Source: Treponema sp. | Lineage (GTDB): Bacteria > Spirochaetota > Spirochaetia > Treponematales > Breznakiellaceae | Length of the DNA stretch: 43,941 bases | Assembly: GCA_009777535.1 (NCBI GenBank) | Contig: WRLP01000024.1 | Coordinates: 1 to 43,941 of the forward strand | Direction of reading: 5' to 3' | Shown: piece after piece, positions 1 through 7,005 of the stretch | Position numbering within the stretch: the first letter of the stretch is position 1 | Layout of the letters: each line of letters opens with the position of its first letter | The notes under the pieces: model-generated | The model's input: only the letters and a program-made list of their open reading frames with translations | The model's database searches: none | What the model was told of the DNA's origin: nothing | Made by a program: the position numbers and the translations under genes

Positions 1-126
1 AGCGGTGAAACAAGCCGTGTATTTATACAACACTCGGCGCCCGCATAAGTCGCTTGATTATGAAACACCGGAAAAAATGCACAGGATTGCGGCTTAAAAT
101 GTGTCAACCTATTTTAGGACTTGACA
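1..126 (+). mobile_element. 3' end of an IS3-family insertion sequence
   Basis: The window opens inside an insertion sequence. The last 31 codons of a transposase are followed by a short tail. In that tail TGTCAA (102-107) and TTGACA (121-126) form an inverted pair around a TATTTTAGGAC core, a layout typical of IS3-family right ends. The left end lies outside the window, so neither the target duplication nor the full element can be defined. The right boundary at 126 is an inference from the TTGACA end. Confidence 0.6.
2..97 (+). CDS. IS3-family transposase (OrfB/integrase), C-terminal fragment
   Basis: An open frame enters from the left edge and stops at 95-97. Its residues include the YNTRRPHKSLDYETPEK stretch, the hallmark C-terminus of the DDE integrase (rve) domain of IS3-family OrfB proteins. 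Only the extreme C-terminus is visible, so activity cannot be judged from this window. It would catalyse strand transfer of the element. The next gene is about 300 bp away on the opposite strand. Confidence 0.8.
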   Translation, partial: AVKQAVYLYNTRRPHKSLDYETPEKMHRIAA

Positions 127-178
127 ACCGTGTTCGGTGAATACATAGGGAAGAAAGCGCACCTTAGAGAAGTTAATA

Positions 179-205
179 TTTGCGGTCGCAAATTGCGACC
201 GCAAA
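179..205. repeat. 13-bp perfect inverted repeat
   Basis: TTTGCGGTCGCAA (179-191) and its exact reverse complement (193-205) are separated by one base. It sits in the gene-free stretch between the IS end and the terminator at 298-343. No run of Ts follows on either strand, so it is more likely a binding or REP-like site than a terminator. Nothing else was recognised in 127-297. Confidence 0.6.
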
Positions 206-297
206 AATCAGCGATTTAATCCTTTGCAGTTCGTTCTTCATGGCACATCGATATAACATAGTTCAGAAATAAAAACCCCTACCTTTCCCTATTCCCT

Positions 298-343
298 AAA
301 AAAGCGCCCCCCGACAGCCTGAACCAAGCAGTCGGGCAGGCGC
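298..343 (-). terminator. Intrinsic terminator of the FN3/Pmp lipoprotein gene
   Basis: Read on the minus strand, a GC-rich stem (331-343 pairing with 304-315, one bulge) encloses a loop of about 15 nt and is followed by a run of Ts (298-303 are As on the plus strand). It lies about 50 bp downstream of the stop of the gene at 395-3157. Confidence 0.75.
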
Positions 344-394
344 CTTTTCTTGTCTCTATCTTATAACTTTAACTTTTATCTTTTCCCTTTTCCC

Positions 395-3157
395 CTAATA
401 CGTTACCGCCGGAACGCCGCCCACAGTAAATACACCGCTTGTACTCTTGTACACCTGCGCTCCATAGGTAGCAGATGCACCGTGAGAAATAGTATTATCC
501 TTGATATTGGCTTTGACCGTTTCGTCAAGAACCACAAAGCTGGCTGTGGCAGAGTCGTCAATATATATACCACCGCCCAATGCATTGCCGACGGAATTTC
601 CTATCGCAGCATTGCCGCTGATCTCCCCGCCGTTCATGATGAAGCTGCTGTTAAGGCCAATATATACGCCGCCGCCGTATGCAGCGCCGGCTCGAATAGC
701 TTGATTATCTTTGATAGCGGCATTACCACTCATGGTAAAGGTACTATAATTGGCAAGATAAACCGCACCATTAGACTGTCCACCAGAAGTCCGTTGGCCA
801 ATGTTATCTCTTATCACTGCATTGCCGCTCATAGTAATAGTAACGGGATTGGTTGAACTTCCACTGGTACTTATCGCACCGCCGCTCGCAGCGGTAGTTT
901 GACCCCTAAGTACGGCATTACCTTTCAAGTCAAGACTTCCGCCGTACCTGATTTCTATTAACCTGCCCGTACTATTACCCACCAGTGTTATATGGCCGTC
1001 TATTACAAGTCTTTGATTATAACCAGCAACATCGGAAATTGGACCAATGCGGAACAAATCTGTACTTGTGCCTGTTTCCTTTAAAATTTTCCGTTCGGTT
1101 GTACCGTCGCTGGTTATAGTAAGGGTTACGGCTCCCAACTTAGAAAACACTAACAAGTCACTAACGTAAACATCTGCGCCTAAAACAAGGGTGTATTGGG
1201 TTCCGGTATCGCCGTTGATGTAGCTAAGGGCTTGGGCAATGCTGTTAGCTCCGCTCTGAGCGCTAATGTCAATGGGAGAGTCGCTTGTCGTCGGATCTGC
1301 TTTATCATAAAAACCGGGGTTAAGCGAGCCGGGAACGCTTTCGGTTGTTTCCATAAGCCCTGTACTTGCCGTACCTGCATAGTAGGTTGCGTTCTCTTTT
1401 GAGCGGGCGAAAATGTAATAGGTTGTATTTGGACTTAAGCCGGAGAAAGTTAGTCCGTCCTGCCAGTCAGCCACGGGAGCCGTATCTGAATCGTTTTTAG
1501 CGTATTCTACGGTCTGTCCGTTACCCGGGGCGGAAACTACAACAATCGTAATGGTGTTATATGTTTTCGAGGCAAGTGTCGGCGCACCGACTGAAGCTCC
1601 TGCAGCTTTATCGGTAGTAACCGAAAGACTTGCGCTGGCCGTTCCGGCATTGTGTGTGTCATTCTCCTTGGAGCGGGCGAAGATGTAGTATGTCGTAACA
1701 GGATCTAAGCCGGAGAAGGTCAAAGTGTCTTGCCACCCTGTTGAGGGTACGGTATCTGAATCGCTTCTGGCATATTCAATAGTTTGACCGCCAGGATTAC
1801 CGCCTGTAAAAGTAGCTGCAGTTATCGTAATACTGTTATGCGTATTAGAGGCAGGTGTCGGCGCACTAACCGCCGCTCCTGCATCTTTTACAGGGGCAGG
1901 ATCGGTTGTAACAGAAAGACTTGCGCTTGCTGTTCCGGCATTGTGGGTCGTGTTCTCTTTGGAGCGGGCAAAAATGTAATACGTTGTACTTGGACTTAAA
2001 CCGGAGAAGGTCAAGGTACCCTGCCAGCCTGTCGAAGGTGCGGAGTCCGATAAGTTTCTTGCATACTCAATAGTCTGACCGCCAGGATTACCGCCTGTAA
2101 AAGTGGATGCAACAATCGTAATGCTGTTATGTGTTTTACCAGCAAGTGCCGGCGCACTGACTGCCGCTCCCGTATCTTTTACAGGAGCAGGATCGGTGGT
2201 AACAGAAAGACTTGCGCTTGCTGTACCTGCATTATGGCTATCATTTGATTTAGAGCGAGCAAAAATGTAATAGGTTGTACTTGGATTCAAGCCGGAAAAG
2301 GTCAACTCGTCCTGCCAACCTGTCGAAGGTGCGGAGTCCAATAAGTTTCTTGCATATTCAATTGTCTGACCGCCCGAATTATCCCCTGTAAAAGCAGATG
2401 CAACAATCGTAATGCTGTTATGTGTTTTACTAGCAAGTGCCGGCGCACTGACAGCCGCTCCCGCTTCCTTGCTTGGGTCGGGATCGGTGGTAACCTCAAG
2501 ACTTGCACTTGCCGCACCAGCATTGTGGGTCGTATTCTCTTTGGAGCGGGCGAAGATGTAGTACGTTGTATTGGGACTTAAACCGGAGAAGATTAATTCG
2601 TTCTGCCAACCTGTTGAAGGTGCGGAATCTGAATCGCTTCTGGCATATTCCACGGTCTGTCCGTTATCAGGTGCGGCAACTGCGGCTATCGTAATGCTAT
2701 TATGCGTTTTACCAGCAAGTGTTGGTGCGCTGACTACGGCTCCCGCTTCCTTGCCTGGGGGCGTATACGCCGCCGCCTCGATTTTGAGCGGCTCGCTTAT
2801 ATTGCCGGATTTATCTTCAACAGCTACATAAATGTCCCTTGCCCCTGCAGTAAGAGTTACTCCCTTACTGTTCGCTCCGACTGCCGCAGCGCCGAGTGAA
2901 GTTCCCGATTTTACCGCAGCGCTTGTGGGCGCTGCCGCTCCGCTTGCCAGTTCAAAATAGTACGCCGTTCCGGCCTCGTCAGTGGTAAAACTGATAGTCG
3001 CCGCCGTATCACTTGTGCGGCTTACACTGCCACCGGAAAGCGCAGGCGCAGTTTTGTCTCCCCCGCCGCCTGTAGGACTCTCACAAGAGAAAAGGTAAAA
3101 GATAATAGATAAAAGAGAAAGAATTAAGAAAAATGATCTTGCTTTGTTTGGTTTCAT
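395..3157 (-). CDS. Surface lipoprotein with five FN3-like repeats and a Pmp-like beta-helix
   Basis: Predicted 920-aa surface or periplasmic lipoprotein. Residues 1-25 are a lipoprotein signal (MKPNKARSFF, hydrophobic core, LFSC lipobox with Cys25), followed by a Gly-rich linker. An FN3/Big-like module follows at about 36-130. Five tandem modules of about 93-96 aa come next at about 133-603, each with the motifs THNSITI, QT(V/I)EYA and TTYYIFARSK. The C-terminal third has short repeats of the type TMSGNA.I.DN and GGGVYI, resembling the GGAI/FxxN pattern of polymorphic membrane proteins and suggesting a right-handed beta-helix. An AGGAG ribosome site precedes the ATG. The upstream 154 bp and the first domain are duplicated at the gene starting at 6020. 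Role inferred: adhesion or surface display; ligand unknown. Confidence 0.85.
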   Translation of the reverse strand: MKPNKARSFFLILSLLSIIFYLFSCESPTGGGGDKTAPALSGGSVSRTSDTAATISFTTDEAGTAYYFELASGAAAPTSAAVKSGTSLGAAAVGANSKGVTLTAGARDIYVAVEDKSGNISEPLKIEAAAYTPPGKEAGAVVSAPTLAGKTHNSITIAAVAAPDNGQTVEYARSDSDSAPSTGWQNELIFSGLSPNTTYYIFARSKENTTHNAGAASASLEVTTDPDPSKEAGAAVSAPALASKTHNSITIVASAFTGDNSGGQTIEYARNLLDSAPSTGWQDELTFSGLNPSTTYYIFARSKSNDSHNAGTASASLSVTTDPAPVKDTGAAVSAPALAGKTHNSITIVASTFTGGNPGGQTIEYARNLSDSAPSTGWQGTLTFSGLSPSTTYYIFARSKENTTHNAGTASASLSVTTDPAPVKDAGAAVSAPTPASNTHNSITITAATFTGGNPGGQTIEYARSDSDTVPSTGWQDTLTFSGLDPVTTYYIFARSKENDTHNAGTASASLSVTTDKAAGASVGAPTLASKTYNTITIVVVSAPGNGQTVEYAKNDSDTAPVADWQDGLTFSGLSPNTTYYIFARSKENATYYAGTASTGLMETTESVPGSLNPGFYDKADPTTSDSPIDISAQSGANSIAQALSYINGDTGTQYTLVLGADVYVSDLLVFSKLGAVTLTITSDGTTERKILKETGTSTDLFRIGPISDVAGYNQRLVIDGHITLVGNSTGRLIEIRYGGSLDLKGNAVLRGQTTAASGGAISTSGSSTNPVTITMSGNAVIRDNIGQRTSGGQSNGAVYLANYSTFTMSGNAAIKDNQAIRAGAAYGGGVYIGLNSSFIMNGGEISGNAAIGNSVGNALGGGIYIDDSATASFVVLDETVKANIKDNTISHGASATYGAQVYKSTSGVFTVGGVPAVTY
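1345..2761 (-). repeat. Five tandem FN3-like coding repeats (about 280 bp each)
   Basis: This segment encodes five consecutive copies of a domain of about 93-96 residues. Copies 2-4 are the most alike, differing at few residues; copies 1 and 5 share a shorter AAPDNGQT-type loop. The DNA similarity between copies is high enough to allow copy-number change by recombination. Boundaries are approximate and derived from the protein repeat. Confidence 0.8.
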
Positions 3158-3311
3158 GTTTTACGCTCCTGTTTTAATCGTAATCAGCCTTAGATTTCAA
3201 ATTTACAAGCATATACGCCCGTACATGCCGAGATTGTACATTACTTTTTTATGAAAAAGACGAAACCTTAATAAGATTTAAGGTTCAGAGAGGTTTTTTT
3301 TGAGTTTTTCT
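3158..3311 (-). repeat. Duplicated upstream region, copy 1 (partner 6021-6173)
   Basis: The 154 bp before the FN3/Pmp lipoprotein start are almost identical to the 153 bp before the BspA-type gene. Both copies contain the AGGAG ribosome site, a TACAAT -10-like box, and an 8-bp hairpin AACCTTAA/TTAAGGTT (3264-3285 here, 6126-6147 in the other copy) next to a T-run. The two genes therefore probably share their promoter and leader control. Confidence 0.8.
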
Positions 3312-3359
3312 TTTAAAAAATGTCAGCAATACTGCCGAAGGCACAAAATGATGTATACA

Positions 3360-3405
3360 TTGACAAAAAACATTATCTCTATATATTATTATACATAGTA
3401 TAATA
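3360..3405 (+). promoter_or_regulatory. Promoter and palindromic operator of the first TA module
   Basis: TTGACA (3360-3365) is followed 16-18 bp later by TATATT/TATTAT (3382-3389). A perfect 8-bp inverted repeat, TATTATAC-ATA-GTATAATA (3387-3405), overlaps the -10 and probable start of transcription. This placement fits autorepression by the antitoxin or TA complex. A good AAGGAG site (3417-3422) precedes the antitoxin ATG at 3429. Confidence 0.6.
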
Positions 3406-3428
3406 TATGTATTAATAAGGAGTATTAT

Positions 3429-3704
3429 ATGTTGGTTGAAACAAAACAAATGGTTCCTATTACCCGCCTGCAAAAAGAACTTACTCAAACAGTCAGGAAT
3501 TTATCGGATTCGGGAGAACCGGTATATATATTAAAAAATAATAATATGGAAGCCGTTTTACTTTCATATCAGGAGTATGAATATTTAAAAGAAATTCAGG
3601 AAATTTTCGAGCATTTAGAGATTAACAATATTGTTACCACCCGTTTAGAAAATTATAATCCTTCGAAAAATGTCTCATGGGCAAAAATCAAGGGAAATTC
3701 CTAG
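3429..3704 (+). CDS. Antitoxin, Phd/YefM family
   Basis: 91-aa protein with the Phd/YefM N-terminal fold (roughly residues 1-60): an opening strand, the PITRLQKEL helix, then a VYILKNNNMEAVLLS strand pair and a YEYLKEI helix. Such antitoxins bind their operator as dimers and neutralise the toxin with a flexible C-terminus, here residues 60-91. AAGGAG lies 6 nt upstream of the ATG. The gene is AT-rich compared with the core genes of the window, which suggests horizontal acquisition. It is followed after 4 bp by the toxin gene. Confidence 0.8.
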   Translation: MLVETKQMVPITRLQKELTQTVRNLSDSGEPVYILKNNNMEAVLLSYQEYEYLKEIQEIFEHLEINNIVTTRLENYNPSKNVSWAKIKGNS

Positions 3705-3708
3705 TTTT

Positions 3709-4014
3709 ATGAAAATAGAATTTATTTTTGAAGCGGTTGTTGAATATAAATCTCTTGATGGTAGTATAAAAAAATTAGCTGATAAGAAAATAGATAAACT
3801 GGAAAAAAATCCATTTCTTGGAGAAGAACTGGGTAATAAAAATAATATAGATTTGACCGGATATTATAAACTATATTTTGCAAAAAAGAGATACAGGATT
3901 ATCTATAGGATAGTAAAAAATGAAATAGAAATTATTGAAATATGGGGAATAGGAAAAAGAGATAAGATGGAAATTTACCAGTTAGTTAACAAGAGAATAA
4001 AAGATAGAAAATAA
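3709..4014 (+). CDS. RelE/ParE-family toxin
   Basis: 101-aa basic protein starting at the ATG at 3709, just after the antitoxin stop; an in-frame ATG at 3670 lies inside the antitoxin and is less likely. The pattern fits the ParE/RelE barrel: an N-terminal helix pair (VVEYKSLDGSIKKLADKKI), then LTGYYKLYFAKKRYRIIYRI and EIIEIWGIGKRDK, typical of the YafQ/RelE/HigB group. Members are ribosome-dependent mRNA nucleases or gyrase poisons; the sequence alone does not decide which. Co-transcribed with the antitoxin. Low GC, like its partner. Confidence 0.8.
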   Translation: MKIEFIFEAVVEYKSLDGSIKKLADKKIDKLEKNPFLGEELGNKNNIDLTGYYKLYFAKKRYRIIYRIVKNEIEIIEIWGIGKRDKMEIYQLVNKRIKDRK

Positions 4015-4025
4015 AGAGACGGGGT

Positions 4026-4359
4026 AACCTCAACCGAGCCCGAAGGGCGAAGGTTCCCCTCTTGATTAAACCCCTCGCATACAATCAAAGTGACAGTCAC
4101 CGAAAGATTTTCGATGACTGTCATCTCCTGTTTGAACTGGCTTACAATCACTCCCAGCCGCTATTGGACGGGTCGTTTAAGATTACCCCCGGATCTGCGG
4201 TAGTATTGCGGTCACGCCATCCGCCGGGCAAAGAAAAGCCAAGAATAAAACGTCCGCAAATTACGCGAATTTTTGCGGAAAAATAATCCGTCTAATCCGT
4301 TTAATCAGCGTAATCAAGAGGGGAACCTTCGCCCGTCTACGATGGGCTCGGTTGAGGTT
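4026..4359. mobile_element. MITE-like element with 43/49-bp terminal inverted repeats
   Basis: Left arm 4026-4068 and right arm 4311-4359 are exact reverse complements except for a 3- versus 9-nt centre. The core of about 240 bp has no convincing gene. It contains an 8-bp hairpin, GACAGTCA/TGACTGTC (about 4092-4122), and a GAACTGGCTT 10-mer also found at 8901 and 43892. No target-site duplication was recognised. It fills the gap between the RelE-type toxin and the BspA-type gene. Confidence 0.6.
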
Positions 4360-4449
4360 CTGCGGACATTATTCCTAACTCCTCATTCCTAATTTCCTAA
4401 TTCGCCCCCAGCCCTATGGCACTGATACGCCTATTGTTCCGTTTGCCTG

Positions 4450-6020
4450 CTACCAAACTGTCGGCACTCCGCCAACCCAGCGCCAAAAGTTTCCGGCTAC
4501 GGAGGGTGAAGTTGCCGAATAGTAATATCGGGTTACGGCTGCGTTGCTGAGCCGTGCATTGCCTGTGTCGATTGATATACCGCCCCATGCGGTATTATCT
4601 GCACCGCCGTAAAAGACTGTACTTAGTGCATTACAATTATTGAATGCATATTCGCCTATTACCGTTATGCTTGCGGGGATTACTATGGTTTCAAGGCTTG
4701 TGCAATCAGTAAAGAAGTATCCGCCGATTTCCGGTACACCTTCAGAAATAAAAACACTTACAAGGTTTGGGCAGCCACGGAATTGATTTTGTCCGACAGA
4801 TGTTACACCCCCTGGGATAGTGATGCTTGCTATGGCTGTACCACGAAATGCATTGTTGCCAATAGTTTCAAGCAGGCTGCCGTTTTCAAAAACTATACTT
4901 TCAAGATTTGTGCAGCCACGGAATGCACTGGAACCGATATTCTTAACGTTTGCAGGTATAACAATGCTTTCAAGGTTTCTGCAATTATAGAACGCAAAAG
5001 AGCCGATAGTTTCAAGCTGGCTGCCGCTCCCAAAAACTACACTTTCAAGGTTTGTGCAACCGAAGAATGCACCTGTGGCTGTACTGCCATCCATGATTGT
5101 TGTTACTGTTGCAGGAATGAAAATGCTTGTTATTCCTGTCCGGTTCAGAAACGAAGTATTGAGGATAGTCGTTACCGGCAAGCCGTTATAATATGCAGGA
5201 ATAACCACCGCACCACTTGTTACTGAACCGCGAGAAACGCTGTATTCGGTGTCGCCGCTGCCGGCAACAAAGGCAAACGAAAGACCTGGTGTGCCGGTAT
5301 TATCATCGACAAATTCCGTTGCCGTGATTGTGATTGATTTTGAACTTGAAGTTTGCGGTGTGCCCCCGCCTTTGCTGATTGAAACGGTGAATGTAAATGT
5401 TCCGTTTGTGCCTGTTGGATTCCCGCTTGTGCCCGCTATTGCCGCTGTAAATGAAACTGCATTTACCGTAAAGCCTACGCCCAAAGAACCAAAACCGGAA
5501 ATTCCGTTGATTTGATTGGTGATTTGTGTTACTGCTGTGCTTTCTGTGTTTGCGGCAGCCTGCGTCCATCCTGCGAATGTGTGACTATCTATAGCATCTT
5601 TTGCGTTTGTGATTGTCGTATCATCTGTGGGTGAGCCTATAACATACGCCGCCGCCTCGATTTTAAGCGGGGCGCTGATATTGCCGGCAGTATCTTCAAC
5701 CACCACATAAATATCCCTTGCCCCTGCTGTAAGTGTTACCGTTTTGCCGGAATTAACTCCGAGAGTTGCGGCGCCGAGCGAGGTTCCCGCCCGCACTGCA
5801 GCGCTTGTTGGCGCTGCCGCTCCGCTTGCCAGTTCGACATAATACGCTGTTCCGGCCTCATCAGTGGTAAAACCGACAGTCGCCGCCGTATCACTTGTGC
5901 GGCTTATACTGCCGGTTGAAAGTACGGGTGCAGTCTTGTCGCTACCGCCGCCTGTAGGACTCTCGCAAGAGGAAAGGTAAAAGAGAAGAGAGAAAAGATC
6001 TTGCTTTGTTTGGTTTCATG
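4450..6020 (-). pseudogene. BspA-type LRR surface lipoprotein, frameshifted in its signal peptide
   Basis: The ATG at 6018-6020 begins MKPNKARSF as in the FN3/Pmp lipoprotein, but a 20-nt shortfall relative to that paralogue throws the frame into a stop after about 25 codons. The other frame is open from 6016 to 4450 and encodes the rest: a FYLSSCESPTGG lipobox region, the same FN3/Big-like domain, a bacterial Ig-like/DUF1533-type stretch, then BspA-type leucine-rich repeats (ITSIFIPATVTTI, FAFYNCRNLESIVIPA, IGEYAFNNC). The only early in-frame start is a GTG at 5796, inside the first domain and lacking an export signal. It may be a decayed gene, a phase-off variant or a sequencing error; the body is otherwise intact for over 500 codons. 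Confidence 0.75.
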
Positions 6021-6173
6021 TTTTACGCTCCTGTTTTAATCGTAATCAGCCTTAGATTACAAATTTACGGGCATATACGCCCATATACACCAGGATTGTA
6101 CATTACTTTTATATGAAAAAGACGAAACCTTAATAAGATTTAAGGTTCAGAGAGGTTTTTTTTGAGTTTTTCT
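6021..6173 (-). repeat. Duplicated upstream region, copy 2 (partner 3158-3311)
   Basis: Near-identical copy of the region upstream of the FN3/Pmp lipoprotein, including the ribosome site, the TACAAT-like box and the AACCTTAA/TTAAGGTT hairpin. The identity continues into the first codons of both genes and ends just before the VapC-type gene. Confidence 0.8.
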
Positions 6174-6203
6174 CTCATGGAAGCAGGGGAGGTGTTACTG
6201 AGT

Positions 6204-6587
6204 CTACCATGCCCACTTTACATCATATTGCTGAATACTCTCGTCAACAGTCAAAACTGTCATATCTTCTACAATTGCGGTTGCGATTATAAGCCTGTCG
6301 AAGGGATCGCGGTGTAAAAACGGTAAAAGGCTGAGTCTATTCAGATAAGGTTCGCTAATGTGCAAAATAGTAAACCCGTTAGCGGTTACCATCTTGTAAA
6401 AAGCGGCAATTCCGCCTTCAAAATGAAGTTTGCCTAAACTGTGTTTTATGGTAAATTCCCACAAAGATGCAGCACTTATAGATTTGTGTGCGTCTATTTT
6501 CTCTATAACTGCCGCAATTGAATCGGGCAATTTGGGAGAATCTTCGAAATACCAAAGCAAAGTGTGTGTATCAAGCAAATACCTCAC
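6204..6587 (-). CDS. PIN-domain ribonuclease toxin, VapC-like
   Basis: 127-aa PIN-domain protein. Acidic metal-binding residues expected for this nuclease fold are visible: Asp6 in LLDTHTLLW, Glu in AASLWEFTIK (about 44), and Asp in HRDPFDRLI (about 92-95), with a late Asp in VLTVDESIQQY (about 115). Members cut tRNA or rRNA and are held inactive by their antitoxin. The start overlaps the upstream antitoxin stop by 4 nt (ATGA), implying translational coupling. The LLDTHTLLWYF opening is typical of the PIN_Sll0205-like branch. The target RNA is unknown. Confidence 0.9.
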   Translation of the reverse strand: MRYLLDTHTLLWYFEDSPKLPDSIAAVIEKIDAHKSISAASLWEFTIKHSLGKLHFEGGIAAFYKMVTANGFTILHISEPYLNRLSLLPFLHRDPFDRLIIATAIVEDMTVLTVDESIQQYDVKWAW

Positions 6588-6862
6588 TCCATATACTCCT
6601 TAAAGTCATCAAGGGGCTCATTAAAATCCTCTGACATCCGGATTTTTCCCTTCATACATCCACGTCCAAAAGCAAGTTTATTTGCCGCAACCGGTTTAAC
6701 TGATTTTGCTGTAAGGATAAAGGGAATATCATTCATTCGTACAGTTTGGCGCAGGAATAAATTTACTGCCGTAGTCATATCCAGCCCCAGTGTTGAGAAT
6801 ATTTGCTGTGCCCTGACTTTGGTCTCGCTGTCAGTTCTGATATTTATATTTGTTACTGACAT
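6584..6862 (-). CDS. Antitoxin with RelB/DinJ-type N-terminus and VapB-like tail
   Basis: 92-aa antitoxin. Residues 1-55 (NINIRTDSETKVRAQQIFS, then LGLDMTTAVNLFLRQTV) match the RelB/DinJ ribbon-helix-helix domain. The C-terminal part (GKIRMSEDFNEPLDDFKEYM, about 73-91) instead resembles the toxin-neutralising tail of VapB/DUF2281-type antitoxins that pair with PIN toxins. It thus looks like a chimera whose DNA-binding part is DinJ-like and whose tail fits its VapC partner. Its own promoter is at 6896-6924, and an AGAGGT ribosome site precedes the ATG. Confidence 0.8.
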   Translation of the reverse strand: MSVTNINIRTDSETKVRAQQIFSTLGLDMTTAVNLFLRQTVRMNDIPFILTAKSVKPVAANKLAFGRGCMKGKIRMSEDFNEPLDDFKEYME

Positions 6863-6886
6863 TTTATATACCTCTTATGTAGTAAA

Positions 6887-6924
6887 CTATATAACATTAT
6901 AGCACATTGTGCGCATATATGCAA
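6887..6924 (-). promoter_or_regulatory. Promoter of the relB/vapC-type operon
   Basis: On the minus strand TTGCAT (6919-6924) and TATAAT (6896-6901) are 17 bp apart. The spacer contains a GCACA-A-TGTGC palindrome, and CTATA/TATAG half-sites (6887-6902) overlap the -10. These are candidate operators for antitoxin autoregulation. Confidence 0.65.
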
Positions 6925-7005
6925 TACAACCACATTTTACCTTTCTTGGACATACCTTGATCTGGGAAATTCACAATAGAAAATAATTTTAAACGCAGCC
7001 CCTAC

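Noticed and set aside
1345-2761. CRISPR-like or satellite repeat
   Set aside because: The repeat is about 280 bp, in frame, and encodes FN3-like domains.
4062-4286. 74-codon open frame inside the MITE-like element
   Set aside because: It starts inside the inverted repeat, lacks a ribosome site, has irregular composition and matches no known family; judged chance.
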